From Acidobacteriota bacterium (lineage in GTDB: Bacteria > Acidobacteriota > Terriglobia > Acidiferrales > UBA7541), in assembly GCA_003225315.1 (NCBI GenBank), contig QHZD01000023.1, forward strand, positions 26,347 through 90,346: a stretch of DNA of 64,000 bases. Direction: 5' to 3'. The position numbers were made by a program, and so were the translations under genes. The first letter of the stretch is position 1, and every line of letters begins with the position of its first letter. The notes below the pieces were generated by a model that made no database searches, had not been told where the DNA came from, and saw only the letters and a list, made by a program, of their open reading frames with translations. Positions 56,880 to 64,000 of this stretch are shown in pieces.

Positions 56880-56909
56880 TTGACAGCGCTGAAGTATTGA
56901 ATATATAAA
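56880..56909 (+). promoter_or_regulatory. Promoter of the second receptor gene
   Basis: TTGACA (56880-56885) is followed by TATATA after 16 bases or TATAAA after 18 bases, in an AT-rich stretch. It is 75-100 bases before the start codon, and the operator-like site lies about 20 bases downstream of the -10 box, a repressor-type position. Confidence 0.65.
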
Positions 56910-56922
56910 TCCGGCCAATTGA

Positions 56923-56934
56923 GAAAACGTTTGC
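56923..56934 (+). promoter_or_regulatory. Putative LacI-family operator before the second receptor gene
   Basis: GAAAACGTTTGC is part of a longer palindrome from GAGAAAAC to GTTTGCTC (7 of 8 half-site positions symmetric), centred on the CG at 56928-56929. It has the AACGTT core usual in LacI-family operators. Confidence 0.55.
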
Positions 56935-56983
56935 TCTGCAAGACCTCGTAGAAGTTAACGCTCGGCTTTTTGGGGAGGAAGCG

Positions 56984-59900
56984 ATGCAAGCCAGATCATT
57001 TGTCTCATGGTCTATCCGGGTGTTGTTCGTTGTACTGGTGATGGCAAGTTCCACCTGGGCGCAGTTCACCGGCAATATTCAGGGCACGGTCTCAGATCCG
57101 AGCGGGGCGGCGGTAGCGCAAGCAAAGGTCACGCTCATCAACGTTGCCACGCAGGTTTCGGCGACAACGACTACCGACGCTTCGGGAAGCTATCGGTTTC
57201 TGAGTCTTGCTCCCGGCTCGTACAAGATCACCGTCGAGGCATCAGGTTTTAGTAAGGCTGAATCAACTGTCAACCTCGAGACAAATCAAAACCTAAACGT
57301 CCCCATTTCTCTGAAGGTTGGCACGGCCACCGAAGCAGTAACCGTCACCGCCGAGTCTCCGCTCGTGAACACGGCAGAAACACGCAATCAATTGACGCTC
57401 GAAACGCAGGAGCTGTCGGCCTTGCCGCTACAGGGCCGCAGCATGATCTCGCTTGTAACACTCGCACCGGGTGTGACCGGGAGGGGAGTTACGGGGGGCG
57501 CTCCGGGATCGGGCTTAGACAACTACTCCACGGAAACGACGGTCGAAGCGAGCGCCAATGGACAGGGCGGAGTTTCGAACATGTTGATTATCGATGGGCT
57601 AGACGCTACTAGCTCCGTGCGCCAGGGCGTCCTGAACCTCACGCCCAATCCCGACGTCGTTCAGGAAGCATCCTCTCAGGTTAATACATTCTCAACCGAA
57701 TATGGACACTCAAGTTCCATCCAGTTTGCGATGACCACGAAATCCGGTGCGGACCAGTTCCATGGCTTGGCCAGCGACTACTTCAATTACCAGGCGATGT
57801 TCTCCAAGAATTCCTTGCCTAATTCCGCTCAGAAATTCGCCCCTTTTCACAGCAACAACATGTCCGCCACCATTGGCGGCCCAATTATCCCACATCACCA
57901 GTTTTTCTTCTTCTTCGGTATCGAACCGCTGCGCGGGTCTTCATCCACGGGGGACGCTCCGATAATAATTGTTAACCCGCAGTTCATCGCTTTTGCCAAT
58001 GCGAACAATCCAGGTACGTTTGGCACCAAGATCCTGACCAATTATGTGCCCAAGAATGTGACTGTGGGCAGCGTCCTGGACACAGCGCAGAGCTTTTTTG
58101 GAACAGGCACGTCCGGTTGTAATACGGCCGCCACGGAAAACATCCCGTGCGCTACAGTGCTAACTAACAACGGAACCTTTAATTCCAGCAATTTCCGAAA
58201 TGGCGACCAGTATTTCCTTCGTATCGACAAGTACCTTAGGAACGATCGGATCTATGGCAGCTTTTTCCGGACCCTTCTTCACACTGGCGGGCCTGCCGCT
58301 ATACCCCAGTTTTCAACCACCGGACATAACACGCAGCGTGCCCTACAGGTGAATTGGGAACACACGTTCAGCCCCACAACCCTCAATGAAGCAACCTTCG
58401 CCCAGAACCGCATTGAGGGATTTCTAGGCGAAACCGGAGACTTTACGATTCCGGGAATAACTGTGAACAGGTCCACCGGTTACGGCGTCGGCTTTGCTCA
58501 GGGGGATTTCATCCAGCACAACTATCACTGGCGCGACGTCTTAACGCATGTTCGTGGGACACACGTATTCAAGGTGGGTTACGAAGGCTGGTACGGCGAC
58601 GATGTGGAGCCGTTCCAAGGTCCGTGGTCGCAGCCAGGATTCAGCTTCGACAGTTTGTTGAAGCTAGCGCAAGATGCGCCTACCACGGAAGGTGGAGTGA
58701 TGTACAACCCCATCACGGGGCAGCAGCAACTTTGGGACTGGAATGCGGCTTCCAAGACATGGGGGCTTTTTGTCCAGGACACCTGGAAAGCAAGACGCAA
58801 TCTGACCCTGACGCTGGGTTTCCGTTTCGATGATCAGGGGAACCCATACTCCCGGTCGAGCACGACGGTGTTTGGTAACTTCCTCCTGGGGACCGGTTCA
58901 ACCTTCCAGCAGCAAGTGGCCAGCGGCATTGCCAAACCATCGCAGAGCGCGTTGAATCATGCACCTAAGACTTACAATCCGCGGATCGGCGCGGCATGGG
59001 ATGTCACCGGAAAAGGAGAGTGGGTGCTGCGCGGCGGGTTCGGGCTGTTCTCCAATTGGCTCACACCGGCCAACATTCAGGAGGAATTCCGCGGCAATCC
59101 GCCAGGGCTAATTCGGCCAACGTTCAGTTCGACAAATGCGCCTGCAAACCGGCCTATTTTTGTCCAGGGTACCAGTAGCAAACCGCCCTTTGGATTCACA
59201 TTTCCTGCGCTGGCAGGGACGGCGTTGTGTCCCGCAGCCCCCTGTCTCAACGCCCAGGGAGGACTTACGGGGGGAGCGGTCCCGATTGGCGGAATCAACC
59301 CAAATATCGTTTCTCCTACCGCATATATTTATGCTGCAGCGCTTGAGCGCAAGCTTGGGAGCCGCTATGTTGCGAGCGTGCTTTACAGTGGATCGCACTC
59401 TGCGAACCTCGTAGGGGGTGGGAATAATATCAATGCCGTGTCCTACGGATCTGACATCAATGCGCTGCCGGGGGACTTGATCGGCAAACCGCCGAACAGC
59501 CTGCCTACAAGGCTGAATCCCAGCTTTGGTGCGATAGCCTATACCGACAACGATCGCGTGAGCAACTATCAGGGCATTACTTTTGATTTCAGGGGACGAA
59601 GCAGGCGTGCCTTCTTCGATGCTTCCTACACACGTTCATCGTCCAAAGACGACGCAGGCGTGTATCCTACCGCGCTGAACCCTCACCAGTTCTACGGGCC
59701 CTCGGTTTGGGATGTTCCTAATCGTGTCTCACTCAGCTTCAATTATGAGCTGCCAAGCCTAAGTAACGGTCAGGGAGCAATGGGGAAGTTGACGGGAGGG
59801 TGGGGACTCAGTGGGACAAGTATTTACCAGACGGGAAATCCCTTCACGGTTTTCAACGGTGCCTCGTTCGCGAACGGCGGGGATTACAACGCCGATGGAG

Positions 59901-60253
59901 ACAACCTGGATTATCCCGACGTTACCAGTTATAGCCAGTTGACGTCGCGGAGTTCCTATCTCACCGGTAGCATCCTGAAAGCCCAGTTCTCGGCACCGAC
60001 ACCCGGTACGAACGGTAACGAGAAGACCGGTCAATTCCGCAATCCCAGCTTCTTCCAGACAAATGCCACGGTGTACAAGAACACACACATTACAGAGAGG
60101 CTCAATTTGCAATTCCGGTTTGAGTTTTTCAACGTCTTCAACCACGTGAACTTCACAAATATCCAGGGCGACTTGAACTCCGGGAGCTTTGGTAAAGTAA
60201 CGGGCGAAGCGTTGCCGAGATGGTGGCAGATAGGCGGCAAGATCACGTTCTAG
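56984..60253 (+). CDS. Oar-type TonB-dependent receptor of the arabinan locus
   Basis: A 1,089-residue outer-membrane receptor: signal peptide (to about STWAQ, residue 26), carboxypeptidase-regulatory-like domain (GNIQGTVSDPSGAAVAQAKVTLINVATQ to SYKITVEASGFSKAE), plug (LPLQGRSMISLVTLAPGVTG, NMLIIDGLDATSSVRQG) and a beta-barrel ending WWQIGGKITF. GGGGAGGAAG precedes the ATG. It is flanked by the ASPIC and araA genes and has an operator-like site in its leader, so it most likely imports arabino-oligosaccharides. It is smaller than the receptor at 43.5 kb and divergent from it in sequence. Confidence 0.92.
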   Translation: MQARSFVSWSIRVLFVVLVMASSTWAQFTGNIQGTVSDPSGAAVAQAKVTLINVATQVSATTTTDASGSYRFLSLAPGSYKITVEASGFSKAESTVNLETNQNLNVPISLKVGTATEAVTVTAESPLVNTAETRNQLTLETQELSALPLQGRSMISLVTLAPGVTGRGVTGGAPGSGLDNYSTETTVEASANGQGGVSNMLIIDGLDATSSVRQGVLNLTPNPDVVQEASSQVNTFSTEYGHSSSIQFAMTTKSGADQFHGLASDYFNYQAMFSKNSLPNSAQKFAPFHSNNMSATIGGPIIPHHQFFFFFGIEPLRGSSSTGDAPIIIVNPQFIAFANANNPGTFGTKILTNYVPKNVTVGSVLDTAQSFFGTGTSGCNTAATENIPCATVLTNNGTFNSSNFRNGDQYFLRIDKYLRNDRIYGSFFRTLLHTGGPAAIPQFSTTGHNTQRALQVNWEHTFSPTTLNEATFAQNRIEGFLGETGDFTIPGITVNRSTGYGVGFAQGDFIQHNYHWRDVLTHVRGTHVFKVGYEGWYGDDVEPFQGPWSQPGFSFDSLLKLAQDAPTTEGGVMYNPITGQQQLWDWNAASKTWGLFVQDTWKARRNLTLTLGFRFDDQGNPYSRSSTTVFGNFLLGTGSTFQQQVASGIAKPSQSALNHAPKTYNPRIGAAWDVTGKGEWVLRGGFGLFSNWLTPANIQEEFRGNPPGLIRPTFSSTNAPANRPIFVQGTSSKPPFGFTFPALAGTALCPAAPCLNAQGGLTGGAVPIGGINPNIVSPTAYIYAAALERKLGSRYVASVLYSGSHSANLVGGGNNINAVSYGSDINALPGDLIGKPPNSLPTRLNPSFGAIAYTDNDRVSNYQGITFDFRGRSRRAFFDASYTRSSSKDDAGVYPTALNPHQFYGPSVWDVPNRVSLSFNYELPSLSNGQGAMGKLTGGWGLSGTSIYQTGNPFTVFNGASFANGGDYNADGDNLDYPDVTSYSQLTSRSSYLTGSILKAQFSAPTPGTNGNEKTGQFRNPSFFQTNATVYKNTHITERLNLQFRFEFFNVFNHVNFTNIQGDLNSGSFGKVTGEALPRWWQIGGKITF

Positions 60254-60631
60254 TCTGGGTTCGACCAGCAACATGAGGGACCACCGTTCCACACCCCGAG
60301 CGGTGGTCCCTCAGGAGTGATGGGACCGCCCTAGCGCAACCCGGAGATCTTGGGCAGAGTCCCGGGCGAGCTTTCAAAGTTGCCAGAGAACGCAGTGCCA
60401 GCGGCGGAGACGGTGCAGCCCCGCCGCTGTTCACGAAAGGTTCTTGCCACGCCTTCAAAGTAAGCGGTCGCAGGAGTTTCTGGTAATCTCGGAAGCGGTC
60501 GCCTCACATCGAACAATGGCCCCCTTCGAGGTCCAGTGTAGGACGCGCTTTCCTGAGGGAAGTGTGCGACCTGTGCGAAGCACCGCGTTCAAGTTTCGAC
60601 GCAAGCGCTCAAGCAGAGTCGAGGGTAAAGA
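60254..60631. other. Gene-free region between the receptor and araA
   Basis: There are 378 bases without a credible gene. It starts with a strong hairpin. No CGTTTnCT operator is visible, and no sound sigma-70 promoter is evident before araA, so araA may depend on read-through from the receptor gene. Confidence 0.4.
60274..60313 (+). terminator. 13-bp hairpin after the second receptor gene
   Basis: TGAGGGACCACCG (60274-60286) and CGGTGGTCCCTCA (60301-60313) form a perfect 13-bp stem with a 14-base loop. No T-run follows, so it could be a partial terminator or an mRNA-stabilising structure between the receptor gene and araA. Confidence 0.55.
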
Positions 60632-62134
60632 ATGATTGATCTTTCGAGTCTGGAAGCCTGGTTTGTAACAGGCAGCCAGCATCTTTATGGATCAGAAACC
60701 CTGAAAGCTGTGGAGCAGCACTCCACGACCATTGCTCGCGCCCTCTCCGAATCTTCGCTGATTCCCGTGAAGATCATTGCCAAGCCCGTGATGACAAGCA
60801 GCGAGTCCATTCAGCAGTTGTGCCTGGATGCCAACAGTTCGAAAAACTGTATCGGCCTGATTACCTGGATGCACACCTTCTCGCCCGCCCGAATGTGGAT
60901 CGGTGGCCTGCGATCCCTGAACAAACCTTACCTGCACTTGCATACCCAATTTAACGAAGAGCTGCCTTGGCCGACCATCGACATGAGTTTCATGAATCTC
61001 AACCAGTCGGCTCATGGAGACCGGGAGTATGGGTTTATTGGAGCCCGCATGCGGCTCCCGCGAAAGGTAGTCGTTGGTTCCTGGCGAGATACAAGTATTC
61101 ATTCCGAGATTGCCGTCTGGGCGCGAGCCGCCTGCGCTTGGCATGACGCTCAGCACTTGAAGATAGCTCGCCTGGGCGACAACATGCGGAATGTTGCTGT
61201 GACCGAGGGAGACAAAGTCGACGCGCAGATCCGATTGCGCTACTCGGTGAATGGATACGGCGTTGGAGAGCTAGTACGGTTCATTCACGAAGTGCAAGAC
61301 GCAGAGATTGAGAGGCTGACAGTTGAATACGATGAAACGTACGAGGTCGCGGAGTCCTTGCGTCCCAATGGCAACCAGCGCAAGGCGCTGCACGAGGCAG
61401 CAAGAATTGAACTGGGTTTGCGGCACTTTCTTTTGGAAAGTGACTCCAACGCATTTACCGATACGTTTGAGGATTTGCATGGCCTCGCGCAACTACCGGG
61501 AATCGCCGCCCAACGCTTGATGGCCGATGGATACGGTTTCGGCGCAGAAGGTGACTGGAAGACAGCGGCTCTTGTGAGGGCCATGAAAGTCATGAGCCAC
61601 GGTCTAAACGGCGGGACTTCATTCATGGAGGATTACACCTATCATCTGAAAGATGGCGGCCAGGTGCTTGGTGCGCACATGCTGGAGGTCTGTCCCTCGA
61701 TCGCCGATGACAAGCCATCGGCCGAAATCCATCCGCTCTCCATCGGTGGCAAAGGAGACCCGGTCCGGTTGGTATTTACCGCATCCAGTGGGCGCGCTGT
61801 GAATGCTTCGATCGTTGACATTGGGAACCGCTTCCGTCTTGTCGTGAATCGGGTGAATCTGATGCGACCTGAGCAGCCCTTGCCCAAATTGCCCGTAGCG
61901 AGGGCAATCTGGGTACCTGAGCCGAACCTCAAAATTGCAGCAACGACCTGGATCTATGCCGGCGGCGCACACCACACCGCCCTCAGTCATGCTTTGACTC
62001 CCGAACACTTGCAAGATTTCGCGGATATGGCTGGACTGGAATGTTTGATGATCGACGGCAATACAAATGTCGCAGACTTTGTGAAGGAGCTCAGGTGGAA
62101 CGATATGTATTACCACTTGGCGAGTGGAATTTAA
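60632..62134 (+). CDS. araA: L-arabinose isomerase
   Basis: A 500-residue protein of exactly the usual AraA length. The metal-binding residues at the expected positions are Glu306 (GFGAEGDW), Glu333 (SFMEDYTYH), His349 (LGAHMLEV) and a His of the C-terminal GGAHHTAL (447/448). It starts [13 protein letters not shown], and [12 protein letters not shown] and [10 protein letters not shown] are also conserved. It converts L-arabinose to L-ribulose in the cytoplasm. GAGGGTAAAG precedes the ATG. araB and araD are not in the window. It links the extracellular arabinofuranosidases to the central pathway. Confidence 0.97.
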   Translation: MIDLSSLEAWFVTGSQHLYGSETLKAVEQHSTTIARALSESSLIPVKIIAKPVMTSSESIQQLCLDANSSKNCIGLITWMHTFSPARMWIGGLRSLNKPYLHLHTQFNEELPWPTIDMSFMNLNQSAHGDREYGFIGARMRLPRKVVVGSWRDTSIHSEIAVWARAACAWHDAQHLKIARLGDNMRNVAVTEGDKVDAQIRLRYSVNGYGVGELVRFIHEVQDAEIERLTVEYDETYEVAESLRPNGNQRKALHEAARIELGLRHFLLESDSNAFTDTFEDLHGLAQLPGIAAQRLMADGYGFGAEGDWKTAALVRAMKVMSHGLNGGTSFMEDYTYHLKDGGQVLGAHMLEVCPSIADDKPSAEIHPLSIGGKGDPVRLVFTASSGRAVNASIVDIGNRFRLVVNRVNLMRPEQPLPKLPVARAIWVPEPNLKIAATTWIYAGGAHHTALSHALTPEHLQDFADMAGLECLMIDGNTNVADFVKELRWNDMYYHLASGI

Positions 62135-62417
62135 GCGGGTAGCTTAGAGTTCCAACGGTTAATACAAACCAGAGCAAGCAAGCAATTCGTGCCACCTCTA
62201 TATCTCTCTTCGCGAGCGGAGCCAGCCTCGCCTTATGTTGGCGAAGTTTCTCTGCAAGCAAACGGTCATGAGGCATCCATCGGTGAGAGGCCTGCGTTTT
62301 TACGTCCCCTTGCATTCCGTGGCATAAGCTTTTCGTACCGCCAAGCGCAGATCTTCCCAGTCGATGTCATTCCATCTCAAACCGAGGATTCAACGCGGGA
62401 TGTACGGGAAGGGAGCA
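62135..62417. other. Short gene-free region between araA and the regulator
   Basis: The two genes are convergent, and the 283 bases between them contain no good gene or clear terminator. A CGTTTGCT half-site (minus strand, about 62257-62264) is present, but there is no promoter near it. Confidence 0.35.
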
Positions 62418-63443
62418 CTATTGTTCCCGATGTGCATCGTTCAACGGGCGGGCCATAGCCGTTGAACGCCTGAGGATGAGACTGGTAATCAGTTCGTACT
62501 CGCTTTTCTGAGTGGACCTCGATTCCCGGCCGACTTCGTCTAGCAATGCTCGAAACGCAATCTGGGCCAGCTCTTTCTGCGACATTTGCACCGTTGTCAA
62601 CGGTGGAGTCATGAATTGCGCTAGCCGGATATCGTCGAATCCAACAATTGACAGGTCGGTGGGAATCGTAATTCCGTGATCATACGCTTCGCGCATGACT
62701 CCAATGGCTGTCATATCATTGGAGCACACAACAGCAGTGGGTTGATCGCGCGCGCCGAGAAGTTCGACCATCGCGCGCATGCCGCCCTCCATAGTATGGT
62801 CCCCCGTCACAATAACTTCCGGGAGCAGTCCGATTTCCGCCATGGAAGTCTTGAAAGCCTCTGTCCTCGCCAGCGCGGATTTCAGTCGTGATGGCCCGGC
62901 AACGAACGCGATACGGGTATGCCGCAGGGCAGCCAAGTGTTGTACCGCCTGGCGAATGCCGTTCAGGTAGTTAATCCGGATGTTAACAATGCCGGGAGCA
63001 TCGGGACCGACGTCAACGAAGACCAAGGGTACCTTTCGGAACCGAAGATGCCCAAGCAGCGACTCCTCCATGCCGAAGGTCAAGATCGCCACGCCCTCGA
63101 CACGGCGTTCGATCATACGCCGCACCGACTGCTCCATTCTCTTCGGGTCGTTCACGGTGGAGGTAAGAAGAATCTCGTAATTGTTCTCCACTGCGAGATG
63201 TTCAAAGGTCTGAACAATTTCCGGGAAAAACGGGTTGGTAATCTCGGATACGATCAGGCCCAAAATGCGGCTTCTTCCGGACACTAAGGCCCGCGCTTGG
63301 GTATTGGGGAAATAGCCGAGTTCATCAACGACCTTCCAAACGCGCTTGGCCAGTTGAGGATTGACCGTGGACACGTGGTTAATCGCTCTGGAAACGGTGG
63401 CGGTGGAAACCTTTGCCCTTCGAGCTATCTCACGGAGATCCAT
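62418..63443 (-). CDS. LacI-family transcriptional regulator
   Basis: A 341-residue regulator. The N-terminal helix-turn-helix and hinge are intact: MDLREIARRAKVSTATVSRAIN, and LGYFPNTQARALVSGRSRILGLIV, with the minor-groove hinge segment. A periplasmic-binding-protein-type sugar domain follows, with NPFFPEIVQTFEHLA, VVCSNDMTAIGVMREAYDHG and DLSIVGFDDIRLAQFMTPPLTTV. The position between araA and the GH51-like gene argues that it senses L-arabinose or an arabino-oligosaccharide and represses the locus; candidate sites are listed separately. A palindromic site lies 70 bases upstream of its own start, which suggests autoregulation. The start at 63443 has no clear ribosome binding site. Confidence 0.92.
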   Translation of the reverse strand: MDLREIARRAKVSTATVSRAINHVSTVNPQLAKRVWKVVDELGYFPNTQARALVSGRSRILGLIVSEITNPFFPEIVQTFEHLAVENNYEILLTSTVNDPKRMEQSVRRMIERRVEGVAILTFGMEESLLGHLRFRKVPLVFVDVGPDAPGIVNIRINYLNGIRQAVQHLAALRHTRIAFVAGPSRLKSALARTEAFKTSMAEIGLLPEVIVTGDHTMEGGMRAMVELLGARDQPTAVVCSNDMTAIGVMREAYDHGITIPTDLSIVGFDDIRLAQFMTPPLTTVQMSQKELAQIAFRALLDEVGRESRSTQKSEYELITSLILRRSTAMARPLNDAHREQ

Positions 63444-63509
63444 AACAGTAAATTGAGTATTCGCCTTGACTAGACGCTTACAGCTTACACTCTAGCACAC
63501 ACGACTTGG

Positions 63510-63521
63510 GTATACGTTTAC
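63510..63521 (+). promoter_or_regulatory. Putative LacI-family operator upstream of the regulator
   Basis: GTATACGTTTAC is palindromic except for one pair of positions. It lies about 70 bases before the regulator start codon and shares CGTTTACT with the CGTTTnCT core. Confidence 0.4.
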
Positions 63522-63613
63522 TGCATCAACTTGAAGAACTGCTGCGTTTGTTTTTGGCGGTCAGCCCAGTACAGCCCTGTAGTGAAGTGCTTGGATGGAA
63601 CACGAAGTACTCG

Positions 63614-63684
63614 CGGCTGGTATTTGCGGCTTCCAGCGGGACCGCAGTGAATGCTTCTGTCATCGACCTGGGAACCGCCTTCGT
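63614..63684 (+). pseudogene. araA-like fragment
   Basis: The plus strand here reads RLVFAASSGTAVNASVIDLG, close to [20 protein letters not shown] of the intact araA (residues about 379-398), in the same orientation. Relative to araA a base is missing after this segment, the frame shifts, and a stop follows (TAA at 63687-63689). At DNA level the match is clear but not identical (many third-position differences), so it is a diverged paralogue fragment, not a recent copy. No further araA sequence was recognised on either side. Confidence 0.6.
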
Positions 63685-63713
63685 GTAACACTGCGCCTCG
63701 AACTTTGTCCGGA

Positions 63714-64000
63714 TCAAGCCGACCACTGAATCACGGTGTACGAGCGTGCGGGCACTTCGAACTTGGTTCGCCCGCCGGTCGTCGAAGGCTTATCAAACGT
63801 TTGCGGCGCGACGTGTTTGGGCGCTTCGAAGCTATTGAAAGCTTTCAAATCAGTTCCGCTCAGAACACTAGAGACAAGCACCTGGCCCGGCGTAATGTCT
63901 TGCCAATTAATTTCCACGACATGTGGTTTCGAGAGGTCACGATTCAGAACGAAAATCGCAAGTTTTCCGTCCCCGGGATCGATGGTGCCGGCTACATCCA
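63714..64000 (-). CDS. Alpha-L-arabinofuranosidase (GH51-like), C-terminal part
   Basis: The gene is cut by the window edge; about 95 C-terminal residues are visible. They include GTIDPGDGKLAIFVLNRDLS, then VVEINWQDITPG and a final FEVPARSYTVIQWSA. This is the typical end of the beta-sandwich domain of GH51-type alpha-L-arabinofuranosidases, in which a line on residual activity of the domain (FVLNRD, HVVEI) and the Tyr-Thr-Val-Ile C-terminal strand recur. It would remove alpha-L-arabinofuranosyl side groups from arabinan or arabinoxylan. It is on the same strand as the regulator, 270 bases upstream of it. The catalytic domain is not visible, so the family call is moderate. Confidence 0.75.
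   Translation of the reverse strand, partial: DVAGTIDPGDGKLAIFVLNRDLSKPHVVEINWQDITPGQVLVSSVLSGTDLKAFNSFEAPKHVAPQTFDKPSTTGGRTKFEVPARSYTVIQWSA

Noticed and set aside
60331..60516. Minus-strand frame in the leader of araA, Ser/Gly-rich at its end
   Set aside because: No recognisable domain; it could be a decayed fragment, but nothing supports it.
62189..62458. An 89-codon plus-strand frame after araA
   Set aside because: It runs into the 3' end of the convergent regulator, has no ribosome binding site and resembles nothing known.

Overview
The window looks like a chromosomal segment of an Acidobacteriota bacterium, most likely of the Acidobacteriia/Terriglobia type. This is inferred from gene content rather than a marker gene: two very large Oar-type TonB-dependent receptors with an N-terminal carboxypeptidase-regulatory-like domain, a VWFA-related acidobacterial protein, paired DUF3857/transglutaminase proteins, an ASPIC/UnbV FG-GAP protein beside a TPR protein, and a giant Ig-repeat lipoprotein. 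Coding density is high and GC fairly high. There are no rRNAs, transposases, prophage genes or CRISPR arrays; one tRNA (Pro, CGG) is present.

Region by region. 0-7 kb: a DinB-family fragment, an O-methyltransferase and an esterase, then a minus-strand set of a YbdK-type GCS2 carboxylate-amine ligase, an ATP-grasp ligase and a circularly permuted ATP-grasp-like protein, followed by an M29-type aminopeptidase. This is a plausible pathway for a small amide-linked metabolite and is the best candidate here for an undescribed system. 7-12 kb: a double zinc-ribbon protein, bS21 with a hairpin beside its ribosome binding site, GlgC, a PIN-toxin module with an unusual large partner, and enolase, whose 3' end abuts a truncated TlpA-like gene. 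12-25.5 kb: a GNAT, an M28 PSMA-like peptidase, a flavin-binding PNPOx-like protein, a cysteine-desulfurase-like enzyme, a HAD phosphatase, GpmI, a D-2-hydroxyacid dehydrogenase, a VWFA protein, an M20 peptidase and pyruvate kinase. Enolase, GpmI and pyruvate kinase complete lower glycolysis within about 15 kb. 25.9-35 kb: rhomboid protease, OPT transporter, two DUF3857 proteins (the first lacking the transglutaminase catalytic Cys), DoxX, an unknown protein and YqeY. 35-41 kb: a 1,877-residue lipoprotein with 14 tandem Ig-like repeats. 41-48.3 kb: SerA, a 1,315-residue receptor and a FecR-like membrane-anchored protein.

48.5-64 kb: the tRNA, then an arabinan/L-arabinose locus. It holds two Tat-exported GH127/GH146-type beta-L-arabinofuranosidases, a TPR protein, an ASPIC/UnbV protein, an Oar-type receptor, L-arabinose isomerase, a LacI-family regulator and the 3' end of a GH51-like alpha-L-arabinofuranosidase. 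Palindromic sites sharing CGTTTnCT lie upstream of four of these transcription units and look like operators of the LacI protein. A degenerate araA fragment between the regulator and the GH51 gene points to a past rearrangement.

Non-coding features worth attention: two gene-free stretches (25.56-25.77 kb and 42.82-43.10 kb) share the same order of elements on the minus strand, namely a promoter-like TTGACA start, a TTAGAATCAA-type motif and a G-run. A perfect palindrome sits in frame inside gpmI. Start sites were mostly chosen from visible ribosome binding sites; all family assignments are by motif reading, with no database search.
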